Position numbers and translations under genes: made by a program. DNA of 53,327 nt from Clostridium thermobutyricum DSM 4928 (lineage in GTDB: Bacteria > Bacillota > Clostridia > Clostridiales > Clostridiaceae), in the NCBI RefSeq assembly GCF_002050515.1, contig NZ_LTAY01000024.1:1-53327 (forward strand), given 5' to 3'. Shown in pieces: positions 37,153 to 47,800 of the stretch (the first letter of the stretch is position 1; the number at the start of each line of letters is the position of its first letter). A model generated the notes under the pieces. The model was not told where the DNA came from and searched no databases. It was given only the letters and a program-made list of their open reading frames with translations.

Positions 37153-39018
37153 ATTTTTGATTTTGAATATCACTTAAAAATGTTACCTGATAAACCAGGG
37201 GTTTATTTAATGAAAAATAAACTTGGTGAAGTAATATATGTTGGAAAAGCGAAAATTCTTAAAAATAGAGTAAGACAATATTTTCAAAATTCAAAGAATC
37301 ATTCTGAAAAAGTTCGAGCAATGGTAAAGAATATTTGGGAATTCGAATATATAGTTACAGATTCAGAAATGGAAGCCTTAATTTTAGAGTGTAATTTAAT
37401 AAAAAAATATAGCCCTAGATATAATATCCTTTTAAAGGACGATAAATTCTATCCTTTTATAAAAATAACCATGAATGAAGATTTTCCAAGAGTTTTTGTG
37501 ACACGTAATTTTTCTAAAGATGGAAATAAATATTTTGGTCCTTACACTGATGGAAGTGCAGTTTATGAAACAATAAATTTAATTAGAAAGATCTTTCCTG
37601 TGAGAACTTGTAAGAAAAATATAGTTGTTGGTGGGGAGCCTACAAGACCTTGCTTAAATTATCATATTAAAAAATGCATGGCTCCTTGTGGAGGACATAT
37701 ATCAAAAGAAGACTATATGAAAATAATTGATTCGATAGTTGATATATTAAATGGAAAAGATAAAGCAATATTAGCAGATTTAAAAGCTAAAATGGAAGAA
37801 GCAAGTTTGAATTTTGAATTTGAGAAAGCTGCAGTTTATAGAGATAAAATTATATCTATTCAGACTTTAGTTCAAAAACAAAAAATGTTTAAAGTAACTG
37901 AAGGTGATGAAGATTTTATAAATATATATAGAGATAATAATGATAGCTGTGTACAAGTTTTTTTCCTAAGAGATGGAAAAATAACAGGAAGAGAGCATTT
38001 TATAATTGAAAATACGTTTGATGAGAGTGATGAAAAAGTATTATCACAGTTTATAGTTAATTTTTACAGTGGAACAGCAAAAGTTTCAAGAAATATATAT
38101 ATTCCTAATATTGAAGATGAAGAAATTTTAGAAGAATTCTTAACTATAAAAAGAGGAAGCAAAGTTTCTTTAAAAATTCCTCAAAAAGGTGAAAAGAAAA
38201 GTATGTTAGATATGGTTAAGGAAAATGCAAAAATAACTTTAGAAAAGTTTAAAGATAAAATATTACAAGAAAAAGCAACTAATAAAAATTCATTAAATGA
38301 ATTATCAGAAATATTAGGATTAGATATATTTCCTCACAGAATTGAAGCTTATGACATATCTAATATACAAGGAGTAGATTCTGTAGGAAGTATGATAGTA
38401 TTCGAAGATGGAAAAGCAAAAAACAGTGACTATAGACGATTTAGAATAAAAACAGTAAAAGGTGCTAATGATTATGATAGTATGAGAGAAATCTTAACTA
38501 GAAGATTTGAGCATGGATTAAAAGAAATACAAGAAATACAAAGTAGGAATTTACAATTTTCCAAAGGAAAATTTTCTAACTTTCCAGATCTAATAATAAT
38601 GGATGGAGGAAAAGGTCAGATTAATATCGCTTTAGAGGTATTGAGAGATCTTCAAATAAATATAGAGGTTTGTGGATTAGTTAAAGATGATAAGCATAAT
38701 ACCAGAGGTATAATTTATAATAATGAAGAATTTATAATAAGAAGTAATTCTGAATTAATGCAGATGCTTAGAAGAATTGGAGACGAAGTACATAGATTTG
38801 CTATAACATATCATAGATCTTTAAGGGATAAGAGAACTCTTCATTCAATATTAGATGATATTCCTAATATAGGGAATAAGAGAAGAAAAGAACTTTTATT
38901 GAAATTTGGAAGTGTAGATAATATTAAAAAAGCAACAATAGATGAACTATTAGAAACACCAGGAATTAATAGAAAAGCGGCAGAAAGTATAATTAACTAC
39001 TTCAACAAAAAAGAATAA
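37153..39018 (+). CDS. uvrC: Excinuclease ABC subunit C
   Basis: An endonuclease that cuts on both sides of a lesion. The N-terminal GIY-YIG nuclease is seen as PGVYLMKNKLGEVIYVGKA, a Cys-rich region lies near residues ~145-175, the UVR domain near ~205-240, the second nuclease (RNase H-like) at IEAYDISNIQG and IIMDGGKGQI, and the helix-hairpin-helix pair at the C terminus. The first ATG is at 37180 with no ribosome site. The frame continues upstream as xFDFEYHLKM, the N terminus of clostridial UvrC as I remember it, and the strong AGGAGG (37142-37147) points at ATT 37153, 5 nt away. I therefore give ATT as start (621 residues). If ATT is not used the protein starts at 37180. Confidence 0.9.
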   Translation: MFDFEYHLKMLPDKPGVYLMKNKLGEVIYVGKAKILKNRVRQYFQNSKNHSEKVRAMVKNIWEFEYIVTDSEMEALILECNLIKKYSPRYNILLKDDKFYPFIKITMNEDFPRVFVTRNFSKDGNKYFGPYTDGSAVYETINLIRKIFPVRTCKKNIVVGGEPTRPCLNYHIKKCMAPCGGHISKEDYMKIIDSIVDILNGKDKAILADLKAKMEEASLNFEFEKAAVYRDKIISIQTLVQKQKMFKVTEGDEDFINIYRDNNDSCVQVFFLRDGKITGREHFIIENTFDESDEKVLSQFIVNFYSGTAKVSRNIYIPNIEDEEILEEFLTIKRGSKVSLKIPQKGEKKSMLDMVKENAKITLEKFKDKILQEKATNKNSLNELSEILGLDIFPHRIEAYDISNIQGVDSVGSMIVFEDGKAKNSDYRRFRIKTVKGANDYDSMREILTRRFEHGLKEIQEIQSRNLQFSKGKFSNFPDLIIMDGGKGQINIALEVLRDLQINIEVCGLVKDDKHNTRGIIYNNEEFIIRSNSELMQMLRRIGDEVHRFAITYHRSLRDKRTLHSILDDIPNIGNKRRKELLLKFGSVDNIKKATIDELLETPGINRKAAESIINYFNKKE

Positions 39019-39114
39019 TAAAAAGAGTTAAACAATTTGTAATTTTAATGCACTTGTTTTAATTTCCAATTTAGAATATACTATAAAATTATAACAGTAA
39101 TGAGGAGTTTAGTA

Positions 39115-40023
39115 ATGAATGAATATAATAAATTATTCAAAGAAGTATTTTTAGAAGATCAAATAGAATATAATGCATTAATGAGTGAACATATATACTT
39201 TAAAGTTGGAGGACCAGTAGATGTACTTTTAGTACCTAGAAATGTAGATCAAGTTATAAAAGCTTTAAAGATATGTAAGGACAACAATATTCCATATTAT
39301 GTTATAGGAAATGGTTCTAATCTTTTAGTTAAAGATGGTGGAATGGATGGTGTTGTAATTAAGCTTACAGAGCTTAAGCAGTTAAAAGTAGATGGCGAAA
39401 AAATAGAGGCTGAATGTGGTGTTTTATTAAAAGATGTAAGTAAATTAGCTTTAGAAAATTCATTGACAGGATTTGAATTTGCATGTGGAATTCCAGGATC
39501 AGTAGGAGGAGCTGTATTCATGAATGCAGGTGCTTATTTAGGTGAAGTTGCTCATGTGATAGAAAGTGCTAAAGTTATTGATAAAGATGGAAATATAAAA
39601 GTATATAGTAAAGAAGAATTAGAACTTGGATATAGAACTTCAAAAGTTATGGAAAATAATGAGATAGTTTTAAGTGCAGTTTTTAAACTTGAAAAAGGTG
39701 AATTCCAAAAAATAAAGGATAGAATAGATGATTTAACTTATAAGAGAGAATCAAAACAACCTCTTGAATATCCTTCAGCAGGTAGTACTTTTAAAAGACC
39801 AGAAGGGTATTTTGCAGGAAAGTTAATTCAAGATGCAGGACTAAAAGGATTTGAATTAGGTGGAGCAGCTGTTTCAAGCAAGCACTCTGGTTTTGTTATA
39901 AATAAAGGTGGTGCAACTGCAAAAGATATATTAGATTTAATTCATCATGTTCAATCTGAAGTTAAGAAGCAATTTGGAGTTGAATTACATCCAGAAGTTA
40001 GAATAATAGGTAAAGATAAATAG
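39115..40023 (+). CDS. murB: UDP-N-acetylenolpyruvoylglucosamine reductase
   Basis: A 302-residue FAD enzyme that makes UDP-MurNAc for peptidoglycan. The FAD-binding block is [21 protein letters not shown], followed by [21 protein letters not shown]; the catalytic Ser is in [14 protein letters not shown] and the Glu in LHPEVRIIG. It is a type II-like MurB of usual length. An earlier ATG (39100) overlaps the GAGGAG ribosome site, so ATG 39115, 7 nt further, is the true start. Confidence 0.97.
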   Translation: MNEYNKLFKEVFLEDQIEYNALMSEHIYFKVGGPVDVLLVPRNVDQVIKALKICKDNNIPYYVIGNGSNLLVKDGGMDGVVIKLTELKQLKVDGEKIEAECGVLLKDVSKLALENSLTGFEFACGIPGSVGGAVFMNAGAYLGEVAHVIESAKVIDKDGNIKVYSKEELELGYRTSKVMENNEIVLSAVFKLEKGEFQKIKDRIDDLTYKRESKQPLEYPSAGSTFKRPEGYFAGKLIQDAGLKGFELGGAAVSSKHSGFVINKGGATAKDILDLIHHVQSEVKKQFGVELHPEVRIIGKDK

Positions 40024-40028
40024 GATTT

Positions 40029-40064
40029 AAAAAGAAGACTTTTATATAAAGTCTTCTTTTTTTA
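40029..40064 (+). terminator. Intrinsic terminator after murB
   Basis: Stem AAAAGAAGACTTT with AAAGTCTTCTTTT and a short TATAT-rich loop, then T4. Confidence 0.85.
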
Positions 40065-40127
40065 TAACTTTATTGAAAAAAAATACATTAATGTTATAAT
40101 AAGTATAATTGTTGAGGGGGCGGTATT

Positions 40128-41234
40128 ATGAAAAAAATTATTAGAAATGAAGTTTTAAATTTAGAAGAATATATAGCAGGAAAACCTATAGATGAGGTTA
40201 AAAGAGAATTAGGTATAGAAAGAGTTATTAAGATGGCATCAAATGAAAATCCTTATGGATGTTCAGAAAAGGTAAAAGAAGTATTAAAGAATACAATTAA
40301 TGAGGTATGTCTTTATCCTGATTCATCATCTTATGAATTTAAGAATGAATTAAGTAAGAAATTTAATATTGAGTCAGATATGATTTTTTGCGGAGCTGGA
40401 TCTGATTCACTTATTAAAGATATCTGTGCTACTTTTTTAAATAAATCAGATGAGAGTATAATGGCTAATATAACATTTCCAAGGTATAAAAGTAATACAC
40501 TATTAATGGGAGGAATACCAATAGAAGTTCCATTAAAAGAAAATAAATTAGATTTAGAAGAAATGATAAATAAAATAAATGATAAAACTAAAATAATATG
40601 GCTTTGCAATCCTAATAATCCAACAGGAACTATATTCACAAAAAAAGAGTTTGATGAAATTATAAATAAAATACCTAAGAATGTAATTATCGTAATGGAT
40701 GAAGCTTATATTGAATTTGTAGATAAAGAAATAGAGCTACCAGATTCATTAGAACTTTTAAAGAAACATGAAAATATTATTATACTTAGAACATTTTCTA
40801 AAGCATATGGACTAGCTTCTTTAAGATTTGGTTATGGAATAGCAAGCAAAGAAATAGTTTCATATTTAAATAGAGTAATAAATCCTTTTGATTCAAATCT
40901 TTTTGCACAAAAAGCAGCATTAGAAGCGATTAAAGATAATGATCATTTAGAATATGTAATAAAAAACAATAGAGAACAAAAGGAATATTTTTCAAGAGAG
41001 TTTAAAAAGCTAGGATTAGAGTATATAGAATCACAAGCTAATTTTATAATGGTAGATATAAAATGTGATGATAAAAAAATATATGAGTATTTATTAAGAA
41101 AAGGATTCATAATAAGACCAGGATTTTTATTAGGAATGAAAGGGCATTTAAGGATAAGTATAAGCAAAGAAGAAAATAATAAAGAATTTATGTATAATTT
41201 AGAAGAAGGATTAAGAGAAATAAATAAAATATAA
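40128..41234 (+). CDS. hisC: PLP-dependent aminotransferase, histidinol-phosphate aminotransferase family
   Basis: A 368-residue fold-type I aminotransferase. The marks are SNENPYGCSEKV near residue 38, CNPNNPTGTIF near 155, DEAYIEF near 190 and the PLP lysine in RTFSKAYGLASLRFGYG near 219-235. No other histidine-biosynthesis gene is in this window. The enzyme could make histidinol phosphate, aromatic amino acids, or a cobalamin precursor (CobD-like), so hisC is the best family name, not a proved role. GAGGGGGCG lies before ATG. Monocistronic between two terminators. Confidence 0.88.
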   Translation: MKKIIRNEVLNLEEYIAGKPIDEVKRELGIERVIKMASNENPYGCSEKVKEVLKNTINEVCLYPDSSSYEFKNELSKKFNIESDMIFCGAGSDSLIKDICATFLNKSDESIMANITFPRYKSNTLLMGGIPIEVPLKENKLDLEEMINKINDKTKIIWLCNPNNPTGTIFTKKEFDEIINKIPKNVIIVMDEAYIEFVDKEIELPDSLELLKKHENIIILRTFSKAYGLASLRFGYGIASKEIVSYLNRVINPFDSNLFAQKAALEAIKDNDHLEYVIKNNREQKEYFSREFKKLGLEYIESQANFIMVDIKCDDKKIYEYLLRKGFIIRPGFLLGMKGHLRISISKEENNKEFMYNLEEGLREINKI

Positions 41235-41250
41235 ACTAACTATAATATGA

Positions 41251-41285
41251 AAATAAGTAGAATTATTATCTACTTATTTTTTTAT
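41251..41285 (+). terminator. Intrinsic terminator after hisC
   Basis: Stem AAATAAGTAGA with TCTACTTATTT, a 7-nt loop and a T run. Confidence 0.8.
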
Positions 41286-41445
41286 TTAAATTTTTTGAAA
41301 AATATATAACTTAAAATTAGATTATTATAGAAAAGTAAAGTGTATGTTAAAAATTCTTAATTCAAGAAATGGTTATAGAAAAATAACAATATAAATATAT
41401 TATGATATAATAGTCATATACCAATGTTAAGTAGGAGGAAACTAG

Positions 41446-42321
41446 ATGAGATTTGTAATAGTAACTGGACTTTCAGGGGCTGGAAAAACAGAAGCAACTA
41501 GAAGTTTGGAAGATTTAGGATATTTTTGCGTAGATAATTTACCACCACAACTTATACCAAAGTTTGCGGAGGCATGTAGAAGCAGTCTTGAAAAGGTAGC
41601 TATAGTTACAGATATAAGAGGTGGAGTTTTCTTTGATGATCTATTTGAAAGTTTAAGATATTTAAAAAATAATGAAATAGAATATGAAATTCTTTTCTTA
41701 GAAGCCTCAGATGAAGTTCTTGTAAAAAGATTTAAAGAGGCTAGAAGAAGCCATCCTCTTTCACCAAAAGCGAGAGTTCTTACTGGTATAACTGAAGAAA
41801 GACACAAATTAAGAGAAGTTAAAGATAGATCTGATCAAATAATAGATACTTCAAAATATAAAATTGGAGATTTAAGAGAAAAGATAAATGAATTATTTGG
41901 GTCAAATGCAGAACCTGATAAAGAGCTTTCGATAACTGTATTAAGTTTTGGGTTTAAATATGGAATACCAGTAGATTCAGATTTAGTATTTGATGTTAGA
42001 TTTATTCCAAATCCTTTTTATATACCAGAATTAAAAGCTTTTTCAGGAAATGAAGCTCCTGTTAGAGATTATGTTATGAAACAAGAAGAGACTATTGGAT
42101 TTATAGAAAGATTAGAGGAAATGCTTAAATTCCTTATTCCTAAGTATACTAAGGAAGGAAAGAGACAGCTTATTATTTCAATTGGTTGTACAGGAGGAAG
42201 ACATAGATCTGTTGCCATAGCAAATAAAATTTATGAAATTCTTGAAGCTGATGGTTATAAAGCTGGAATTGAACATAGAGATGTTTCAGAAGATGTTCAT
42301 AGAGGAGCTAAAAAGCTATGA
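41446..42321 (+). CDS. rapZ: RapZ/YvcJ-family nucleotide-binding protein
   Basis: A 291-residue P-loop protein. Walker A is [11 protein letters not shown] near the N terminus, and the C-terminal domain carries [13 protein letters not shown] and [15 protein letters not shown]. In E. coli RapZ guides RNase E to a small RNA of glucosamine-6-phosphate synthesis; Bacillus YvcJ hydrolyses GTP and ATP and affects competence. The yvcJ-yvcK-whiA cluster is conserved across Firmicutes. It overlaps yvcK by 4 nt (ATGA). AGGAGGA precedes ATG. Confidence 0.95.
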   Translation: MRFVIVTGLSGAGKTEATRSLEDLGYFCVDNLPPQLIPKFAEACRSSLEKVAIVTDIRGGVFFDDLFESLRYLKNNEIEYEILFLEASDEVLVKRFKEARRSHPLSPKARVLTGITEERHKLREVKDRSDQIIDTSKYKIGDLREKINELFGSNAEPDKELSITVLSFGFKYGIPVDSDLVFDVRFIPNPFYIPELKAFSGNEAPVRDYVMKQEETIGFIERLEEMLKFLIPKYTKEGKRQLIISIGCTGGRHRSVAIANKIYEILEADGYKAGIEHRDVSEDVHRGAKKL

Positions 42322-43691
42322 GGCTATCCGATTGGCTCAAGCCAGGTATTAAAGTTAAACGTTGGGTTTTCTTTGGATTATTTGGTGTTCTGCTAATTGC
42401 ATTTGGATTTACAGAACTTGTTACTCACAGGGTTTATGATTTTTACTATAAATTATTCTATATATGTCTTAATATAACTGGAGTATTTGTTATTTATATT
42501 GCTGGAAGTGAGGCTATAAAATCAACAATAGCTCTTATGAATAAAGGATATATAAAAATGTCTCTTGACAGTAAAAAGATAGAAACTCTTATAACTGAAA
42601 AAAGACTTCTTGTAAAAGGTTCTAAAATTGTTGTTATAGGTGGAGGAACAGGTCTTTCTACAATGCTTAGAGGACTTAAATACTATACTTCTAATATAAC
42701 TGCTATAGTTACTGTAGGAGATGATGGTGGAGGTTCAGGAGATTTAAGAGAAGATCTTGGAATGCTTCCTCCTGGTGATATAAGAAACTGTATTTTAGCA
42801 TTAGCAGATACAGAGCCTTTAATGGAAGATTTACTTCAATATAGATTTACTGAAGGAAGACTTAAAGGACAAAGTTTTGGAAATTTATTTTTAGCAGCAA
42901 TGGATGGAGTATCTGAAAATTTTGAAGATGCTGTAAGAAAAATGAGTTCTGTTCTTGCTGTAACAGGAAAAGTTATTCCTGTTACTTTAGATGATATGCA
43001 GCTTATTGCTTATTTAGAAAATGGAAATAAGGTAGTAGGCGAATCTAATATACCAGAAGAGGCCCAAAAACAAAAATCTAGAATTAAGAAACTAACAATA
43101 AATCCATCTAATGCAAAACCTTTAGAAGGTGCATTAAAAGCTATAGCAGAAGCAGATGCAATTGTTATGGGACCAGGAAGTCTTTATACAAGTGTACTTC
43201 CTAATCTCCTTGTAAAAGGAATAACAGAATCTATAAAGAAAAGTAGTGCATTAAAAATATATATTTCAAATGTTATGACACAGCCAGGAGAAACTGATGG
43301 ATTTAATGTATCTGATCATGTGAAAATTCTTAGAAAATATTGTGGGCGAGATATTGTAAATTGTGTTATAGCAAATACAGGTGCTATAAGTACTGAAATG
43401 AGAGAAAAATATAAAGCAAAAGGTTCTGATTATGTTAATATTGATTATAAAAATCTTGAAGATATGGGGATAGATTTAGTTGAGAAGAATTTAATAAGAA
43501 CTAAAAATGGTACTATTAAACATGATTCAGACTATTTAGCACAAGTTTTAGTTGAAACTATAATGGAAAAGAAATTACTATTTGATAGAAAAAAAATTAT
43601 TGAATATATGTATCTTTCTCAAAGAATTAAAGAAAGAGATAAGACAGAAAAGAAAAATCTTAGAGCAATGTTTGATAAAGATAAATTATAA
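42318..43691 (+). CDS. yvcK: YvcK-type gluconeogenesis/cell-shape factor with membrane extension
   Basis: A 457-residue protein of the YvcK/CofD-like fold, which binds UDP-sugars and is needed for growth on gluconeogenic carbon and normal shape in Bacillus. The core (~95-420) shows [60 protein letters not shown] and [13 protein letters not shown]. An N-terminal extension of ~95 residues has two hydrophobic segments (~17-37 and ~48-66), absent in the ~317-residue Bacillus YvcK. The overlap with rapZ implies coupled translation. Confidence 0.93.
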   Translation: MRLSDWLKPGIKVKRWVFFGLFGVLLIAFGFTELVTHRVYDFYYKLFYICLNITGVFVIYIAGSEAIKSTIALMNKGYIKMSLDSKKIETLITEKRLLVKGSKIVVIGGGTGLSTMLRGLKYYTSNITAIVTVGDDGGGSGDLREDLGMLPPGDIRNCILALADTEPLMEDLLQYRFTEGRLKGQSFGNLFLAAMDGVSENFEDAVRKMSSVLAVTGKVIPVTLDDMQLIAYLENGNKVVGESNIPEEAQKQKSRIKKLTINPSNAKPLEGALKAIAEADAIVMGPGSLYTSVLPNLLVKGITESIKKSSALKIYISNVMTQPGETDGFNVSDHVKILRKYCGRDIVNCVIANTGAISTEMREKYKAKGSDYVNIDYKNLEDMGIDLVEKNLIRTKNGTIKHDSDYLAQVLVETIMEKKLLFDRKKIIEYMYLSQRIKERDKTEKKNLRAMFDKDKL

Positions 43692-43706
43692 TTGTATAAA
43701 AGTGTT

Positions 43707-43750
43707 AAATTAAGGGGAGAAAAGGATAAATTTCTCTCCTTAATTTTATA
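43707..43750 (+). terminator. Intrinsic terminator between yvcK and whiA
   Basis: A 16-bp stem (AAATTAAGGGGAGAAA with TTTCTCTCCTTAATTT, one wobble) with an 8-nt loop. whiA therefore has its own start signal; TATAAT at 43773-43778 is a possible -10. Confidence 0.8.
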
Positions 43751-43836
43751 TAGTGAATGAATAAATTTATGATATAATTAAATATTGTTATAAAAGAAAA
43801 ATATTTAAGTTAAACATAAAAGGAGAGCAATATAAG

Positions 43837-44787
43837 ATGTCATTTTCATCAAAAGTAAAAGGAGAGATTTGCAGATATAGTGATATAAGTAAAGAAGAAG
43901 CATTAGCAGAATTATCAGCTATAATGAAAGTAAGCGGAACAATAGCATTTAGCGGACTTGGATTATCTTTTAGAATAACTACTGAAAATCCAGCTAGTGC
44001 AAAACTTATATTTTTATTACTTAAAGAACACTTTAATATACACTCTAAATTAATGGTTAAAAAAAGTAATTCTTTAAAAAAGAATAATATCTATATGGTC
44101 GTTATAGATGAAAGCATGGGTGTACGTGAATTATTGAGTACTACTGGTATTTTTAAAGAAGTAGATGGAATAATGAATTTAGACTATAGTATTGAAAAGG
44201 AAATGATTGAGTCTGATGAAACTAAAAGGGCATATATAAGAGGTGCTTTCTTAGGTGGAGGAAGTATAAGTAATCCAGAAAAAACTTATCATTTAGAATT
44301 TGTAACTCATAGTGAAGAATACGCAAATGAGCTTTGCAAGCTTATAAATAGCTTTGGTCTTAATTCTAAAGTAATTCAAAGAAAAAATAGTCATATAATT
44401 TATATAAAAGAAGGAGAGCAAATAGTCGATCTATTAAATATTTTAGGAGCTCATACTTGTCTTTTAGAACTTGAAAATATAAGAATAAAAAAAGAAATGA
44501 GAAATAATGTTAACAGACTTGTTAACTGTGAAACTGCTAACCTTTCAAAAACTGTTAATGCAGCAGTAAGACAGGTCGAAAGTATTGAACTTATAAAGTC
44601 TAGTGTTGGACTTCAAAGACTTCCAAAAAATCTTCAAGAGATTGCTGAACTTAGACTTCAATATCCAGAAGAATCTTTAAAAGAACTTGGAGAAATGCTT
44701 GATCCACCAATTGGAAAATCAGGAGTTAATCATAGATTAAGAAAAATTGAAAAAATTGCAGAAGAGATTAGGTCAGGTACATATTAG
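43837..44787 (+). CDS. whiA: WhiA-family DNA-binding protein (sporulation/division regulator)
   Basis: A 316-residue protein with a LAGLIDADG homing-endonuclease-like N-terminal half, seen as RAYIRGAFLGGGSISNPEKTY near residue 130, and a C-terminal helix-turn-helix (LGEMLDPPIGKSGVNHRLRK, ~290). WhiA affects septum formation in Streptomyces and division in Bacillus. Endonuclease residues are not conserved in the family. It follows yvcK as in Bacillus (yvcL). AAAGGAGAG precedes ATG, and dnaE follows after 41 nt with no terminator. Confidence 0.96.
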   Translation: MSFSSKVKGEICRYSDISKEEALAELSAIMKVSGTIAFSGLGLSFRITTENPASAKLIFLLLKEHFNIHSKLMVKKSNSLKKNNIYMVVIDESMGVRELLSTTGIFKEVDGIMNLDYSIEKEMIESDETKRAYIRGAFLGGGSISNPEKTYHLEFVTHSEEYANELCKLINSFGLNSKVIQRKNSHIIYIKEGEQIVDLLNILGAHTCLLELENIRIKKEMRNNVNRLVNCETANLSKTVNAAVRQVESIELIKSSVGLQRLPKNLQEIAELRLQYPEESLKELGEMLDPPIGKSGVNHRLRKIEKIAEEIRSGTY

Positions 44788-44828
44788 TATCTACCTTAGC
44801 TTTAAATATATATAAAGGATGTGATTTA

Positions 44829-47800
44829 ATGAAAAAAGATTTTTGTCATTTACATCTTCATACTGAATATAGCCTTTTAGATGGTTCTGGAAAAATTAAG
44901 AAGCTTGTAGAAAGAGCTAAAGAGCTTGGAATGGATAAAATGGCTATAACAGATCACGGAGTTATGTATGGATGTGTAGATTTTTATAAAGCTTGTAAAG
45001 AAGCTGGAATAAAACCTATATTAGGATGTGAAATATATGTTGCAAGTAAGTCAATGAATATTAAACATACTGATAAAGACAATAAAACAAATCACTTAGT
45101 CCTTTTAGTAAAAAATGAAAAGGGATATGAAAATCTAATGAAAATAGCTTCGGATGCGTCAATAGAAGGTTTTTATTATAAACCTAGAGTTGACCATGAT
45201 TATTTAAGAGCACATAGTGAAGGATTAATTGCTTTAAGTGCTTGTCTTGGAGGAGAGGTTCAAAGAAATCTTCTTCAAGAAAATTATGAAGAGGCTAAAA
45301 GAATAGCTCTAGAATATAAAGAGATTTTTAAAGAAGGATTTTATTTAGAACTTCAAAATCATAATATGGAAGAGCAACAAAAAGTAAATGAACTTAATAT
45401 AAAAATATCAAAAGAAACAGGAATTCCATTAGTTGCAACTAATGATGTTCATTACATAAATAGAGAAGATTCAAAATCACATGATATTTTAATGTGTATT
45501 CAAACGGGGAAAACAGTAGATGATCAAAATAGAAGAAGATATCCATCAGATCAATTTTATTTAAAATCACCTGAAGAGATGTGGGATATGTTTGACTATA
45601 TACCAGAAGCTTTAGTAAATACAGTTAAAATAGCAGAAGAATGTAATTATGACTATCAATTCCATGTTTCTAAATTGCCTAAATTTCCTTTACCTGAAGG
45701 AACTGATCCATTTATATTCTTAAGAGATTCTTGTTTCAAAGGATTAATTAGAAAATATGATATTTTAAATGAGTTTAGAGATAAAGAATATAATTATGAA
45801 GAAATAATAAAAGAATCAGAAGTTAATGAAGAAATAAAAACTATAGTTGATAGATTAAATTATGAATTAGGCGTAATAAATCAAATGGGATATGTTGATT
45901 ACTTTTTGATTGTTGGAGATTTTATAAAATATTCTGTGGACAATGGTATTCCAACTGGTCCAGGAAGAGGTTCAGCAGCAGGTTCAATAGTAGCATACAC
46001 ATTAGATATAACAAAAATAGATCCATTAAAATATAGTCTATTATTTGAGAGATTTTTAAATCCTGAGCGTGTTAGTATGCCAGATATAGATTCAGATTTT
46101 TGTTACGAAAGAAGACAAGAAGTAATAGATTATGTAGTTGATAAGTATGGGGAAAGAAATGTATCTCAGATAATTACATTTGGAACAATGGCTGCTAGAG
46201 CTTGTATAAGAGATGTAGGAAGAGCAATGAATTATGCTTATTCAGAAGTAGATAGAATTGCAAAAATGATACCAACAATGCTTGGAATAACAATTGAAAA
46301 AGCGTTAGATCTTAATCCAGAGCTTAAAGCAGCTTATGATTCTGAAGAGAGAGTAAAAAACTTAATTGATGTAAGTAAAGATTTAGAAGGATTGCCAAGG
46401 CATTCTTCTACGCATGCAGCAGGAGTTGTTATTGCATCAAAACCTTTAGTTGAGTATGTTCCACTTCAAAAAAATGATGAAATGATAGTAACTCAATTTG
46501 GAATGAACACATTAGAAGAGCTTGGACTTTTAAAAATGGACTTCCTTGGTTTAAGAACTCTTACAGTAATGAGTGATGCTATTAAAATGATTGAATACAA
46601 TCGAGGAATAAAAATAGATTTAGATAAAATTGATACAAATGATAAAGAAGTATATAAAATGATTGGAGAGGGAAAAACTGCAGGAGTATTCCAGTTAGAA
46701 TCTCCAGGAATGGTATCTTTCATGAAAGAACTTAAACCAGATTGTTTAGAAGATATTATAGCAGGAATATCACTATATAGACCAGGTCCAATGGCTGAAA
46801 TTCCCAATTATATAGAAAGAAAAAGAAATCCAGAAAAAGTTCAATATATAACTCCTGAACTTGAAGATATACTTAATGTTACTTATGGAGTAATGGTTTA
46901 TCAAGAACAAGTTATGGAAATTGTTAGAAAACTTGCTGGTTATTCAATGGGAAGAAGTGACCTTGTAAGAAGAGCTATGTCTAAGAAAAAACATAAGGTC
47001 ATGGAAGAAGAAAGAAAGAATTTTATCTATGGAATAGTAGATGATCATGGAAATATAGAAGTTCCAGGATGCCTAAGAAATGGAGTTTCTGAGGAAGCTG
47101 CAAATAAAATTTATGATATGATGATGGACTTTGCATCATATGCATTTAATAAAAGTCATGCTGCTGCATATGCAATAATAGGATATCAAACAGCTTTCTT
47201 GATGAAATATTATCCTGTTGAGATGATAGCTGCCATGCTTAATTCTGTAATGGGAACAAGTGAAAAAGTTGCTCATTATATTAAATTTGCAGAAAATCAA
47301 GGTATACAAGTAATTAGACCTAATGTTAATTTAAGTCATACAAGATTTACTGTTGATGGAGATAAAATAATATTTGGACTTGCAGCAGTAAGAAACGTTG
47401 GAGTAAATGTATGTGAAGGAATAGTTAAAAGTAGAGAAAGCAAAGGACAATTTACTTCATTAATAGATTTTATAAATAAAATAGATTTAGGTACTATAAA
47501 CAAAAGAGCTGTGGAAAGTTTAATAAAGTCTGGAGCTATGGATGATTTTAAGGTATATAGATCAAAAATGCTTGGAGTATTTGAAAAATTAATGGATGGA
47601 ATTTCAAGTGAAAAGAAAAGAAATATAGATGGGCAAATAAGTTTATTTGGTGGATTAGATGAAGAAGAAAATTTACCACAAGTTGATTATCCAAATATAA
47701 ATGAATTCAATAAAAAGAATTTATTAAGTATGGAAAAAGAAATGACAGGACTTTATTTGTCAGGTCATCCACTAGATGAATATGAAAAAAGTATAAAACT

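Noticed and set aside
39100..39114. An earlier start for murB at 39100
   Set aside because: This ATG overlaps the GAGGAG ribosome site that serves ATG 39115.
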